In this document: one piece after another, positions 1 to 12,086 of the stretch
Numbering within the stretch: position 1 is the first letter of the stretch
Layout of the letters: each line of letters begins with the position of its first letter
Assembly (NCBI GenBank): GCA_030430075.1
Contig: JAUIGN010000035.1
Location: forward strand, 1 to 64,000
Direction: 5' to 3'
DNA: 64,000 bases
Source: a bacterium
Lineage (GTDB): Bacteria; Planctomycetota; Planctomycetia; Pirellulales; Pirellulaceae
Position numbers and translations under genes: made by a program
The notes under the pieces: generated by a model
Database searches by the model: none
Seen by the model: the letters and a program-made list of their open reading frames with translations, nothing else
What the model was told of the DNA's origin: nothing

Positions 1-3000
1 TCAACGGCGACGGTCGCTTTGACCTGCAGAGCAACGACATCACCGGCAACACCGGCTACGGGATCCGGGTCGACCAATACGCGGAACCGACGGCCAACCT
101 GAACAATATTCACGACAACACGGGGTACCAAGTCGAGAACCTGACGACGGAAGAAATCGATGCGCGGAGCAACTACTGGGGCGCGGCGGTGACGGCGATC
201 ATGGATGCCGGCGGGAACCCCAAGGATCTGGCCGCCATCTATGACGTGTTTGATGATCCCACCCGGGGTTTGGTCAATTACTCGTCCTGGCTCAATTCGG
301 AAACGGCCATCGTGCCGCAGATTCTGTTCTACGTCGACGACGGTGATCCCGGCTATTCGACGACCGGCAACTGGGTCTCGCTGGCCAGTCCGGAAGGGTA
401 CCAGGGCGACTTCGAGTTCAAGGATGGCGGGGACGGCAGTGCGACGGCGACCTGGGAAATCCGACGACTCAACCCGGGCAACTACAAGCTGTGGGTCACC
501 TGGCCCGCCGATTCGCAACGGCCGGCCGATGCTTCCTACGCGGTCTACGATGACGACTCCCTGATCGACGACTATCCCATTGACCAGACGACCGCACCTG
601 CGGAGCTGACCGACGACGGCGTGACCTGGAGGCAACTGGGTGAGACCTTCACGTTGACCAGCACGACGTTGACTGTCGAATTGAGCGACGACGTGGCGGG
701 CGAGGTGGCGGCCGATGCGATCCGCCTGACGTGGCTGGGAGGTCCGGCGCTCGATTCCGAAATCGAAGTTTACGACGGCGCCACCGAACTGTTCGACGGC
801 GTCTCCACGGTCGACTTCGGCCAGGCGATCGCCGGCAATCCGGTCTCCAGGACGTTTACCGTCACCAACACGGGCGACGGCATTCTGGACCTCCGCGATC
901 CGATCAGCCTGCCCACCGGATTCAGCGTGGTCTCGACCTTCGTCGAGGATCGGCTGGTCCCCAACGAGTCAACAACGTTTGTCATCCAGATGGATGCCTC
1001 GGCAGCCGGGACACCGGGGGGCACGCTTTCGTTCTTTAACAACGATGACGACGAGTCGCCGTTTGACTTCGACCTGACCGGGTCCGTGATCGCGTTGGCG
1101 GACATTCACGGCCAGGTCTATCACGACCTGAACGCCAACCGGGCCAACGCGGTCGCCGAACCGGGGTTGCCCGGCTGGACGGTTTACCTGGACGACGACA
1201 GCAACGGGGTGCTCGACGGGAGCGAAGCCAGCGTCGTCACCGGCGCCGATGGCCGCTACAAATTCGAGGACCTGTTGCCGGGCGACTATGAAGTGCGGGT
1301 GGTTCCGCAGAGCCCTCCCTGGATCGCCAGCGGTCCGGTCGGCGGTCTGCATGCGGTAACGTTGGCCAGCGGCGAGGTCCGTACGAATGTCGACTTCGGC
1401 CAGTACCAGTTGGGCTCGATGCAAGGCCACAAGTTTGAAGATCTCAATGGCGACGGCGACGACGAGGGCGGTTCGGATCCCGCCATGCCTGGCATCACGG
1501 TCACGCTGTCTGGCACCGATGCTCAGAGTAACCCGATCGGTCCGTTCACCGCGGTGACTGGGACCAACGGCGAGTTCTCCTTTACGGCGCTGCCGCCAGG
1601 TGACTATCAGTTGAGCGAGACACTGCCGGCCGGCATGGCGTCGACGACCGGGTCGCCCGCCTTGATCACCTTGCAGAGTAACGAAGACCTGGTCGACGGG
1701 CCGCTGGCCATCGGTAACGCCGTGTTGGGTTCCATCCACGGGTACAAGTTCCATGACGTCAACTTGAACGGTGTTGACGATGACGAGCCGCCGCTGGCCG
1801 GAGTCACGATTGTGCTGGACGGGGACGTTGACGGCGACGGGCAGGCGGACCAGTGGACGACCACGACCGACAGCAACGGCCTCTACGAGTTTGTCGGGCT
1901 CTTCCCTGGGGACTACACGGTTTCCGAAGTTGTACCGGCGACCATGGTGGCGACGACCGTCACCGCGCATAGCGTGACGCTCGCCAGCCGTGACGCGCTG
2001 GTCGCCCAGGCGGGCCAAGCCATGCTGAGCGGCGGGGATCCACGGGTCGAAGTGCTGGCCGATCCCGGTGTGCTGGTCTTCGGAAACGCTCTCCGCGGCT
2101 CGGTGCACGGCATCAAGTTCAACGACCTGAACGGTAACGGTCAGCAGGACGCGAACGAACCGGGGCTTGCCGGCTGGACGATCTATGTCGATGAAGACGG
2201 CAGCCAGACGCACAATGGCAGCGAGGTCAGTGTTGTCACCATGGACGACTTGCCCGAGACGACCGGCATTGATGAAACCGGTTGGTATTTGATTGAGGGG
2301 CTGCCTCCCGGAACGCATACCATCCGCGAAGTCGAACAGGGCGGCTGGTTGCAGCGCCTGCCCCAGATCAACGGCAGCGATTCGTACGAGGTGACGCTCG
2401 GGTCGGGCGACCAGATCGAGGACATCGACTTCGGCAATATCCTGGCGGCGACCTACGTTCCCGAGATTGAGCTCGAAGTTGACGGTGCGGATCTACCGCT
2501 GGACGGCACGGTCGAGTTTGGCGAGACGTTCTTGAACACCCCGCTGTCGAAGAGTCTGACCGTTCGCAACGTCGGGCTTGCCGATCTGACGCTGGATGGT
2601 GCCAGCCTGTCGGCGTCGCTGGCCGGTCAGCCGCATTTCTCGCTGGTCAGCGGTTTCGCTTCAACCACGTTGGCAGCCGGGGAGGAGACGACGTTTGAAG
2701 TGCAATTCGACGCCGACCTGCCGGGGGCATCGGGTGGCCAGGTGTCTTTCAACAACAATGATGGAGACGAATCCCCGTTTGAGTTTACGTTGAGCGGAGA
2801 CGTGTTCGTCTTTACCAGCCAGATTATCGACGATGGGGACACGGAAGGCTATTCGGACTCGGGCAACCTGCAGGCCTGGTCGGGCGGGTTTCAGGGCGAC
2901 ATCCGCGAAGCGGCCCTCGGCGGAACTCCCCAATCGGGGACGTACACGTTCAACAATTTGCAGGCCGGCATCTTCCGCATCTCGGCCACCTGGCTGCCAT

Positions 3001-6000
3001 TCTCGAACCGGGCGACGAATGCGCCGTTTGTGATCAACAACGGGCCGCCGATTCCCATCAACCAGCAGCTTTCCCCCAGCGACTCGTCCTTTACCCAGGT
3101 CGTGGACGCCGGGACGACCTTTGCCGACATCGTCAGTTCGTACAGTTTGCCCAGCGGCGGGTCGATCACGGTCCGCCTCTCGGACTCCGGTGCGAACGGC
3201 AACGTGATCCTTGACGCGGTGCGTGTCGAGTTCCTGCCGCCCGTGAACCCGAACGAACCAGAGATCGAACTGTTTGACGGGGTCACCAATATCGTCGCCG
3301 GTGATACGATCGGGTTCGGCACGACCAACCACCTGGTCCCGGTCAGCCGTGACTTCACGATTCAGAACACGGGGGGCGTCGCGTTGAACCTGGGAGCGGC
3401 CAGCTCGACGTCGGCCGACTTTACGGTCAGCGGCGGGAATACGACGGTAGCACCCGGGGCCTCGACCACGATCACCGTCGTAATGACGGGCGATTCACCG
3501 GGCGCCGCGAGCGGCACGATTTCCCTGGCGAATGATGACAGCGACGAGTCCCCTTTCACGTTCAACGTGGAGGGGCAGGTCAACGTCTTTACGTCACAGA
3601 TCATCGACGATGGTGATGCGGGGTACGCGGATTCGGCCAACATGCAGGTCTGGCCGCAAGGATTCCAGGGCGACATTCACGAAGCGACGGTCGGTGGCAC
3701 CGCCCAGTCGGGGACGTATACATTCCCCGGCCTGACGCCGGGCATCTACCGGATCTCGACGACCTGGACGTCGCACAGTAACCGGGCCAGCAATGCGCCC
3801 TACGTAATCAATGGGGCCGCGCCGATCCATATCAACCAGAAGCTGTCGCCCGGCCATGCGTCCTATACGTCGATCGCCGACGCGGGTGCGACCTTCGCCG
3901 ATGTGAATGGCAGTTATGCGCTGCCGAATGGCGGGACGATCACGGTTGCCCTCTCGGATTCGAATGCGGATGGGAGTGTGATTTTTGATGCGGTTCGCGT
4001 CGAACGATTGGCAACGGTCAATCCGAACGAACCGGAGATTCGGGTCGCCCAAGGCCAGGCCAACGTCGAAGTGGGCGACCACCTCGACTTCGGCACGACC
4101 AGCCAGTTGCTGCCGATCAGCCGACAATTGACCGTCACCAACATTGGCGGCGTCGACCTCAACCTGGGTGCCGCCAGTTCGTCGTCCGGCGACTTCAGTG
4201 TCAGCGGCGGCAACACCACCCTGGCACCGGGTGCGGCGACGACGATCACGGTCGTCATGACCGCTGAGAACGGCGGCAGTTCCGCAGGCACGATTACGCT
4301 GGTCAATGATGACTCGGACGAGTCGCCGTTTACGTTTACCGTCGGCGGCCAGGTGAATGTCTTCACCAAGCAGATCATCGATGACGGCGATCCGGTGGGA
4401 TACAGTGATACGGCCAACATGGGCATCTACGCCCAAGGTTTCCAGAACGACATCCGCGAAGCCGGGGCCGGCGGCACGGCCCAGTCCGCGACTTACACGC
4501 TCACGGATCTTTCGCCGGGCATCTACCGGATTTCATCGACCTGGACGCCATACAGCAACCGGGCCAGCAACGCGCCCTACGTAATCAACGGCGGGAGCCC
4601 GATCTTCGTCAACCAGAGGTTGTCGCCGGGAGACGCGTCGTATACGTCCGTGGAGGATTCGGGCGCGATCTTCGCCGACCTAGACAGCGCTTTCACGTTG
4701 CCCAACGGAGGCACACTGACCGTTACTCTGTCCGATTCCAACGTGGACGGCAGCACCATCATTGACGCGCTCCGCGTGGAGCTCCTCTCGACCATTCGGC
4801 CCAATGAACCAGAGATTCTGGTCGCCGACGGATCCACGAACTTGAACGTTGGAGACACGGTGGACTTTGGCTCGACCAACCTGCTGGCGACGGTCAGTCG
4901 AGACTTGACAGTCCAGAATGCCGGCAGCGTTGTCTTGAACCTCGGCGCGGTCAGTTCGTCGTCGTCCGATTTTACGGTGAGCGGAGGCAATACGGCAGTT
5001 CCGCCGGGCGGCTCGGCAACCATTACCGTGCTGATGACGGCCCAGGCGGCCGGCAGCGCCGGCAGCACGATCACCATTGCCAACGACGACAGCGACGAGA
5101 ATCCGTTCACCATTGCGGTTACCGGGCAGGTCGACGTCTTCACCAGCCAGATCATCGATGACGGCGATCCGGAAGGGTACAGCGACTCCGGGAACCTCCA
5201 GGCCTGGGGTGGGCAGGGATTCCAGAATGACGTGCGGGAAGCCGCGGCCGGTGGGACTCCCCAGTCCTCGCTGCACACGTTTGCGAACCTGCCGCCCGGG
5301 ACGTATCGAATTTCCGCGACCTGGTCGCCCTGGTCGAATCGGGCCAGCAACGCACCGTACGTGATTAACGGCGGGGCACCGATCACGGTCAATCAGAAGC
5401 TGTCGCCCGGTCATGCTTCGTTCACATCCGTGGTCGACTCGGGTGCCACCTTTGCGGACCTCAACAGCTCCTTCAGCTTGCCCGCCGGCGGTACGATTAC
5501 GGTCGGATTGTCCGACAGCAATGTCGACGGCAATGTGATCGTTGACGCGATCCGCATTGAACGCCTGGGACCGCTTCACTTGGCTACGGGTGGGTCAGGC
5601 GAACCTGCGTCGTCCAATCCGCCTTCGATCACCGGGGCCGATGTCGAGTCGGTGTTGGCCGCCGCGGCCGGTCATTGGTCGGCCATCGATCCCACGGCGG
5701 CCGAAAGGCTGCGGGATGTCGAGGTGATCGTGAAGGACTTGCCACCGGCGATTCTGGGCCTGGGTTCCTTTACGACACCGACCATCTGGTTGGATAACGA
5801 CGCCGCAGGCTGGGGATGGCGTGGCGGTCGCTCGTCGGCAGGACAGGTCGACCTGCTCCGCGTCGTGACCCATGAACTGGGGCATGTGCTCGGCTTGCCG
5901 GACCTCGATCCACACGACCATGCCGATCAGATCATGGCCGGTACCCTGCGACCGGGTGCATTCGTCAGCCGCCCCCAGATGCCCTTGTGGCTGCCCAGCG

Positions 6001-6287
6001 AAGGACTCTCGCGGAGCGAATATCAGCAGGCGACGGAGCACGTGTTTGGACGATCCGAGTGGAATGACCTGGCCGGGAAGCGGCAGTCCGAGCATGAGTT
6101 GAGCGAGGATCGCAGGCAACCTTCTCAGTCGCTGCTGCGGCGCCAGGGATCAGCAGCCGAACGGTTGGTCGGCACCACGGCAGACGACCGTGTCTTCCGC
6201 CGCGAGGAGACTTCCGCGGAGCGGGATGAGACGCGGGACGGACTGTTCGCGGCGATGGATGATGGGTTGTTTGCCCTGATCGAATAG
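1..6287 (+). CDS. Large secreted multidomain protein with C-terminal metallopeptidase (5' partial)
   Basis: The frame is open to the left window edge, so the true start lies outside; the GTG at 189 is internal. Codons before 189 read as a parallel beta-helix end, closing with a SNYWG motif. Order after that: golvesin-like beta domain (about 309-750); ASH/choice-of-anchor-D-like domain (753-1090); four SdrD_B-like beta-sandwich modules (about 1096, 1414, 1729 and 2095, each with a G-x-K/V-x-x-D-x-N opening and a G-x-Y terminal strand); four ASH-plus-golvesin pairs (2463-5565); and a matrixin-like metallopeptidase with HELGHVLGLPD (5871 on), where D may be the third zinc ligand. The product is probably exported and beta-rich, with surface adhesion or matrix processing as likely roles. 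No sortase or PEP-CTERM tail is visible. It is convergent with the kinase at 6502. The function is inferred from domains only. Confidence 0.85.
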   Translation, partial: NGDGRFDLQSNDITGNTGYGIRVDQYAEPTANLNNIHDNTGYQVENLTTEEIDARSNYWGAAVTAIMDAGGNPKDLAAIYDVFDDPTRGLVNYSSWLNSETAIVPQILFYVDDGDPGYSTTGNWVSLASPEGYQGDFEFKDGGDGSATATWEIRRLNPGNYKLWVTWPADSQRPADASYAVYDDDSLIDDYPIDQTTAPAELTDDGVTWRQLGETFTLTSTTLTVELSDDVAGEVAADAIRLTWLGGPALDSEIEVYDGATELFDGVSTVDFGQAIAGNPVSRTFTVTNTGDGILDLRDPISLPTGFSVVSTFVEDRLVPNESTTFVIQMDASAAGTPGGTLSFFNNDDDESPFDFDLTGSVIALADIHGQVYHDLNANRANAVAEPGLPGWTVYLDDDSNGVLDGSEASVVTGADGRYKFEDLLPGDYEVRVVPQSPPWIASGPVGGLHAVTLASGEVRTNVDFGQYQLGSMQGHKFEDLNGDGDDEGGSDPAMPGITVTLSGTDAQSNPIGPFTAVTGTNGEFSFTALPPGDYQLSETLPAGMASTTGSPALITLQSNEDLVDGPLAIGNAVLGSIHGYKFHDVNLNGVDDDEPPLAGVTIVLDGDVDGDGQADQWTTTTDSNGLYEFVGLFPGDYTVSEVVPATMVATTVTAHSVTLASRDALVAQAGQAMLSGGDPRVEVLADPGVLVFGNALRGSVHGIKFNDLNGNGQQDANEPGLAGWTIYVDEDGSQTHNGSEVSVVTMDDLPETTGIDETGWYLIEGLPPGTHTIREVEQGGWLQRLPQINGSDSYEVTLGSGDQIEDIDFGNILAATYVPEIELEVDGADLPLDGTVEFGETFLNTPLSKSLTVRNVGLADLTLDGASLSASLAGQPHFSLVSGFASTTLAAGEETTFEVQFDADLPGASGGQVSFNNNDGDESPFEFTLSGDVFVFTSQIIDDGDTEGYSDSGNLQAWSGGFQGDIREAALGGTPQSGTYTFNNLQAGIFRISATWLPFSNRATNAPFVINNGPPIPINQQLSPSDSSFTQVVDAGTTFADIVSSYSLPSGGSITVRLSDSGANGNVILDAVRVEFLPPVNPNEPEIELFDGVTNIVAGDTIGFGTTNHLVPVSRDFTIQNTGGVALNLGAASSTSADFTVSGGNTTVAPGASTTITVVMTGDSPGAASGTISLANDDSDESPFTFNVEGQVNVFTSQIIDDGDAGYADSANMQVWPQGFQGDIHEATVGGTAQSGTYTFPGLTPGIYRISTTWTSHSNRASNAPYVINGAAPIHINQKLSPGHASYTSIADAGATFADVNGSYALPNGGTITVALSDSNADGSVIFDAVRVERLATVNPNEPEIRVAQGQANVEVGDHLDFGTTSQLLPISRQLTVTNIGGVDLNLGAASSSSGDFSVSGGNTTLAPGAATTITVVMTAENGGSSAGTITLVNDDSDESPFTFTVGGQVNVFTKQIIDDGDPVGYSDTANMGIYAQGFQNDIREAGAGGTAQSATYTLTDLSPGIYRISSTWTPYSNRASNAPYVINGGSPIFVNQRLSPGDASYTSVEDSGAIFADLDSAFTLPNGGTLTVTLSDSNVDGSTIIDALRVELLSTIRPNEPEILVADGSTNLNVGDTVDFGSTNLLATVSRDLTVQNAGSVVLNLGAVSSSSSDFTVSGGNTAVPPGGSATITVLMTAQAAGSAGSTITIANDDSDENPFTIAVTGQVDVFTSQIIDDGDPEGYSDSGNLQAWGGQGFQNDVREAAAGGTPQSSLHTFANLPPGTYRISATWSPWSNRASNAPYVINGGAPITVNQKLSPGHASFTSVVDSGATFADLNSSFSLPAGGTITVGLSDSNVDGNVIVDAIRIERLGPLHLATGGSGEPASSNPPSITGADVESVLAAAAGHWSAIDPTAAERLRDVEVIVKDLPPAILGLGSFTTPTIWLDNDAAGWGWRGGRSSAGQVDLLRVVTHELGHVLGLPDLDPHDHADQIMAGTLRPGAFVSRPQMPLWLPSEGLSRSEYQQATEHVFGRSEWNDLAGKRQSEHELSEDRRQPSQSLLRRQGSAAERLVGTTADDRVFRREETSAERDETRDGLFAAMDDGLFALIE
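2463..5565 (+). repeat. Tandem ~777-bp ASH + golvesin coding repeats
   Basis: The ASH-like modules begin at 2463, 3261, 4035 and 4812 (steps 798, 774, 777). The golvesin-like modules begin at 2811, 3588, 4362 and 5139 (steps 777, 774, 777). Each golvesin copy opens with IIDDGD, carries NRASNAPYVIN or a close variant, and ends in LSD...D-A-V/I/L-R-V/I-E. All steps are multiples of three, so the frame is kept. The last two or three copies are most alike, which suggests recent in-frame duplication. Confidence 0.9.
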
Positions 6288-6501
6288 AGCGGTCCGGCCT
6301 CAGGCAGGATCGTGTCGTCAATGGGATTCTCGAATGTGCCATGCACCGCCTGGCCTACGGAGTGAAGGAACCAACGAACGGGACATGGCAGGTTGGGGGC
6401 ATTTCCGAGGCGGGGGTATGTCGGATGTTGTCGGTGTCTGCCCAATCAGCCACACCGTCCTCGACTGGATCGCCATCTGTCTTGAGCGCACACAGCATAC
6501 T

Positions 6502-9822
<3,321 letters not shown>

Positions 9823-10082
9823 CAAGGATCGTCATCCATCGGTGCGAAATTCAATCGATCGATCTGCCGGCTCGAAAGTCCGCGTGTCGCGCTGTGCCTG
9901 CGCCCTGGCAGGCTCGCGGAGGTAGTCGTGCATCCAATCAACCGGCTGTCTGCAGGTGAGCGGTCGGCGAACACCCGCGGCTCGAACAACCTCTTGCTTG
10001 TATCTGCCTGCGGCCATGGGGATTTCGCGGATCGAGACCGTCTCCTAGAATATTGCAAATTGGTACCGCAAAGGACAGCGCC

Positions 10083-11528
10083 ATGATGAAGTTATTGGTC
10101 GTCGACGATGATCGCAGCGTTTTGCGGTTGGTGGAGAAGACGTTTGCTGAGACCGAAATCACCGTCCTCGCCGCCACCAACGCGAAAGACGGAGTGGCCC
10201 TGATTTCCAAAGATCAACCCGATGTCTTGCTATTAGACATCATGTTGCCAGAGGCGAATGGGCTCGAAATGGCGACCCAGATTCGTCACCTGGATGCCAG
10301 GCTGCCGATCATTATCATTACCGCCATTAACGACAGCGATACCGCCATTGATGCGATCTCGCGAGGCGCCTACGACTACCTGCTAAAACCGCTCGACAAG
10401 CGAAACCTCGAAGATGCCGTTGATCGGGCGCTTGAAACACGTCGCCTGATGCGGGCTCCCGTCGTGCTGCAGGAGTCTGACGAACCTGTCGGCCAGGGGG
10501 ACGTCATGGTGGGACGAAGCAGCGCGATGCTTGAGGTCTACAAGCAGATTGGACGTGTTGCTCAGCAGGATGTGGCGGTCTTGATCCGCGGCGAAAGCGG
10601 GACGGGCAAGGAACTGATCGCGCGAGCCATCTACCAGCACAGCAGTCGTAGCGACGAGTGCTTCATGGCCATCAATTGCGCGGCCCTCTCGGATACGTTG
10701 CTGGAAAGCGAACTATTCGGCCATGAAAAAGGGGCCTTCACGGGGGCCGAGCAACGACACATCGGCAAGTTCGAGCAATGCAACGGCGGCACGATCTTCC
10801 TGGATGAAATCGGCGACATGTCGCCTTCGACCCAAAGCAAGGTCTTGCGGCTGCTGCAAGAGCAACGATTTGAACGCGTGGGCGGCTCAGAGACGATCCA
10901 GACTGATGTGCGGATCATTTCCGCCACCAACCGCGATCTCGAACAGATGATCGAGGAGAACGAGTTTCGACTCGACCTGTACCATCGTCTGAACACGTTC
11001 GAGATCACGCTCCCCGGCCTGCGAGAGCGGGGCGCCGACATCCAGCAACTGCTGGAACATTTTCTAGCCCGATTCAACCGGGCGTTGGACAAGGAAATCG
11101 GCGGCATTTCCGACGAGGCGATGGAGATTCTGACCGGCTACTCGTGGCCCGGAAACGTGCGCGAACTCCAGGCCGTGCTGCGGAAGGCCATGTTGATGGC
11201 CACAGGTCCGGTGCTCGTACCTGAGTTTCTACCCGAGGAACTCTCCGATCCGGCTGGAGTCGTTGCCAGGGAAAGCGAAGGCGGGCCCGAGCAGCCTTCG
11301 ATGAACCTGGCCGCCTTGTTGCATACTCTGGATTCCGCCGGCTCGCGCGACATGTACGCCGAAGCAACGGAATGGCTCGAACGCCATCTCATCACGCACG
11401 TGTTGACGAAGACGGCCGGGAACCAATCGAAAGCGGCCGAATACCTGGGCATCACGCGAGGAAGCCTGCGAAACAAAATCCGCTCGCTCAATATTTCGAT
11501 TGAGCATGTCGTCAGTTCCGACGAGTGA
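10083..11528 (+). CDS. NtrC-family sigma-54-dependent response regulator
   Basis: The product has 481 aa from the ATG at 10083. An AAGGA about 8 nt upstream supports this start over an in-frame TTG at 10053. Domains: REC (1-120; acidic pocket near D8-D10, phospho-acceptor D52, K102); AAA+ sigma-54 interaction domain (about 143-375) with Walker A GESGTGKE (170-177), the sigma-54 contact loop GAFTGA (217-222), Walker B TIFLDE (237-242) and SWPGNVREL (354-362); and a Fis-type helix-turn-helix (447-470, NQSKAAEYLGITRGSLRNKI). All hallmark motifs are intact, so it should activate sigma-54 promoters when phosphorylated. It is divergent from hybrid kinase 1 across 260 bp that must hold both promoters. 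Two sigma-54-type promoters lie nearby (11871-11887 and 16116-16131). Confidence 0.95.
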   Translation: MMKLLVVDDDRSVLRLVEKTFAETEITVLAATNAKDGVALISKDQPDVLLLDIMLPEANGLEMATQIRHLDARLPIIIITAINDSDTAIDAISRGAYDYLLKPLDKRNLEDAVDRALETRRLMRAPVVLQESDEPVGQGDVMVGRSSAMLEVYKQIGRVAQQDVAVLIRGESGTGKELIARAIYQHSSRSDECFMAINCAALSDTLLESELFGHEKGAFTGAEQRHIGKFEQCNGGTIFLDEIGDMSPSTQSKVLRLLQEQRFERVGGSETIQTDVRIISATNRDLEQMIEENEFRLDLYHRLNTFEITLPGLRERGADIQQLLEHFLARFNRALDKEIGGISDEAMEILTGYSWPGNVRELQAVLRKAMLMATGPVLVPEFLPEELSDPAGVVARESEGGPEQPSMNLAALLHTLDSAGSRDMYAEATEWLERHLITHVLTKTAGNQSKAAEYLGITRGSLRNKIRSLNISIEHVVSSDE

Positions 11529-11604
11529 TGTTGTCACGAGCGTCCGCCGGCCGATCGAACGGCTTCCTCGCGCGGGGCTGCCAGAGCGTCGTTGAGCCAG
11601 TCTC

Positions 11605-11772
11605 CTAGACGGCTCTCGGGGATCGACCCGTGATCAAGCTGATCACGAACAGAACCAGAAAGACAACAAACAAGATCTTGGCAATCGAGGCGGACGTTCC
11701 GGCGACGACGGTGAATCCCAACGCACCGGAGATCAAAGCGATGATCAAAAACGTTAAAGCCCAACCGAGCAT
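11605..11772 (-). CDS. DUF1328 (YtjA-family) small membrane protein
   Basis: The product has 55 aa, matching the usual size of this family (about 50-60 aa). It opens with [20 protein letters not shown], followed by a second hydrophobic stretch (about residues 29-48, [17 protein letters not shown]), giving two membrane helices joined by a small-residue loop. Family members are typically inner-membrane proteins of unknown function, often linked with stress. The start is well supported by AAGGAG 7 nt upstream. It is convergent with the sigma-54 activator gene (76 bp between the stops) and has its own sigma-54-type promoter upstream. A longer overlapping reading frame in this region is not the gene. 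Confidence 0.9.
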   Translation of the reverse strand: MLGWALTFLIIALISGALGFTVVAGTSASIAKILFVVFLVLFVISLITGRSPRAV

Positions 11773-11870
11773 GATCGTTCTCCTTATTCGAGTGGACGGG
11801 CTGCTGCCCATCGCCTGTTTCAAGTAAGCGACCGCCGACGGCAATCGGCGGCCGGACGACTCGATGAGAA

Positions 11871-11887
11871 TGCAGTTGGTGTGCCAA
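11871..11887 (-). promoter_or_regulatory. Sigma-54 (-24/-12) promoter of the DUF1328 gene
   Basis: On the minus strand the site reads TTGGCAC, five bases, CTGCA. The -24 GG and -12 GC are separated by exactly 10 bases, as sigma-54 requires. The predicted transcript would start near 11860, about 90 nt before the ATG at 11772. The match to the consensus TTGGCACG-N4-TTGCA is close. The adjacent gene encodes a sigma-54 activator, so local control is plausible. The rest of the 11773-12086 intergenic stretch shows nothing else I can support. Confidence 0.6.
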
Positions 11888-12086
11888 AGCGATGAGCGGG
11901 AGGATGGGGTGTGCCGTGTGCATCGGCAAAAAACCGACAAATTCGCCCCGATATGGCGGGAAAAGGCCGACACTGAGGAAGGTTTCGCGGGAGCAGACGC
12001 GGCCCTCGGCCGGGCCACGGTGATCGTCGTTGGATCAGGCTGGTCGAACGGAAACCAGGGGAAGACCGCGATGGCGTGTGCGCACG

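Noticed and set aside
969-2318. 449-codon open frame on the minus strand
   Set aside because: Antisense to the SdrD_B-like modules of the first gene; no domain.
11534-11929. 131-codon minus frame overlapping the DUF1328 gene
   Set aside because: The DUF1328 frame has a family match, AAGGAG and a promoter; this other frame has none.
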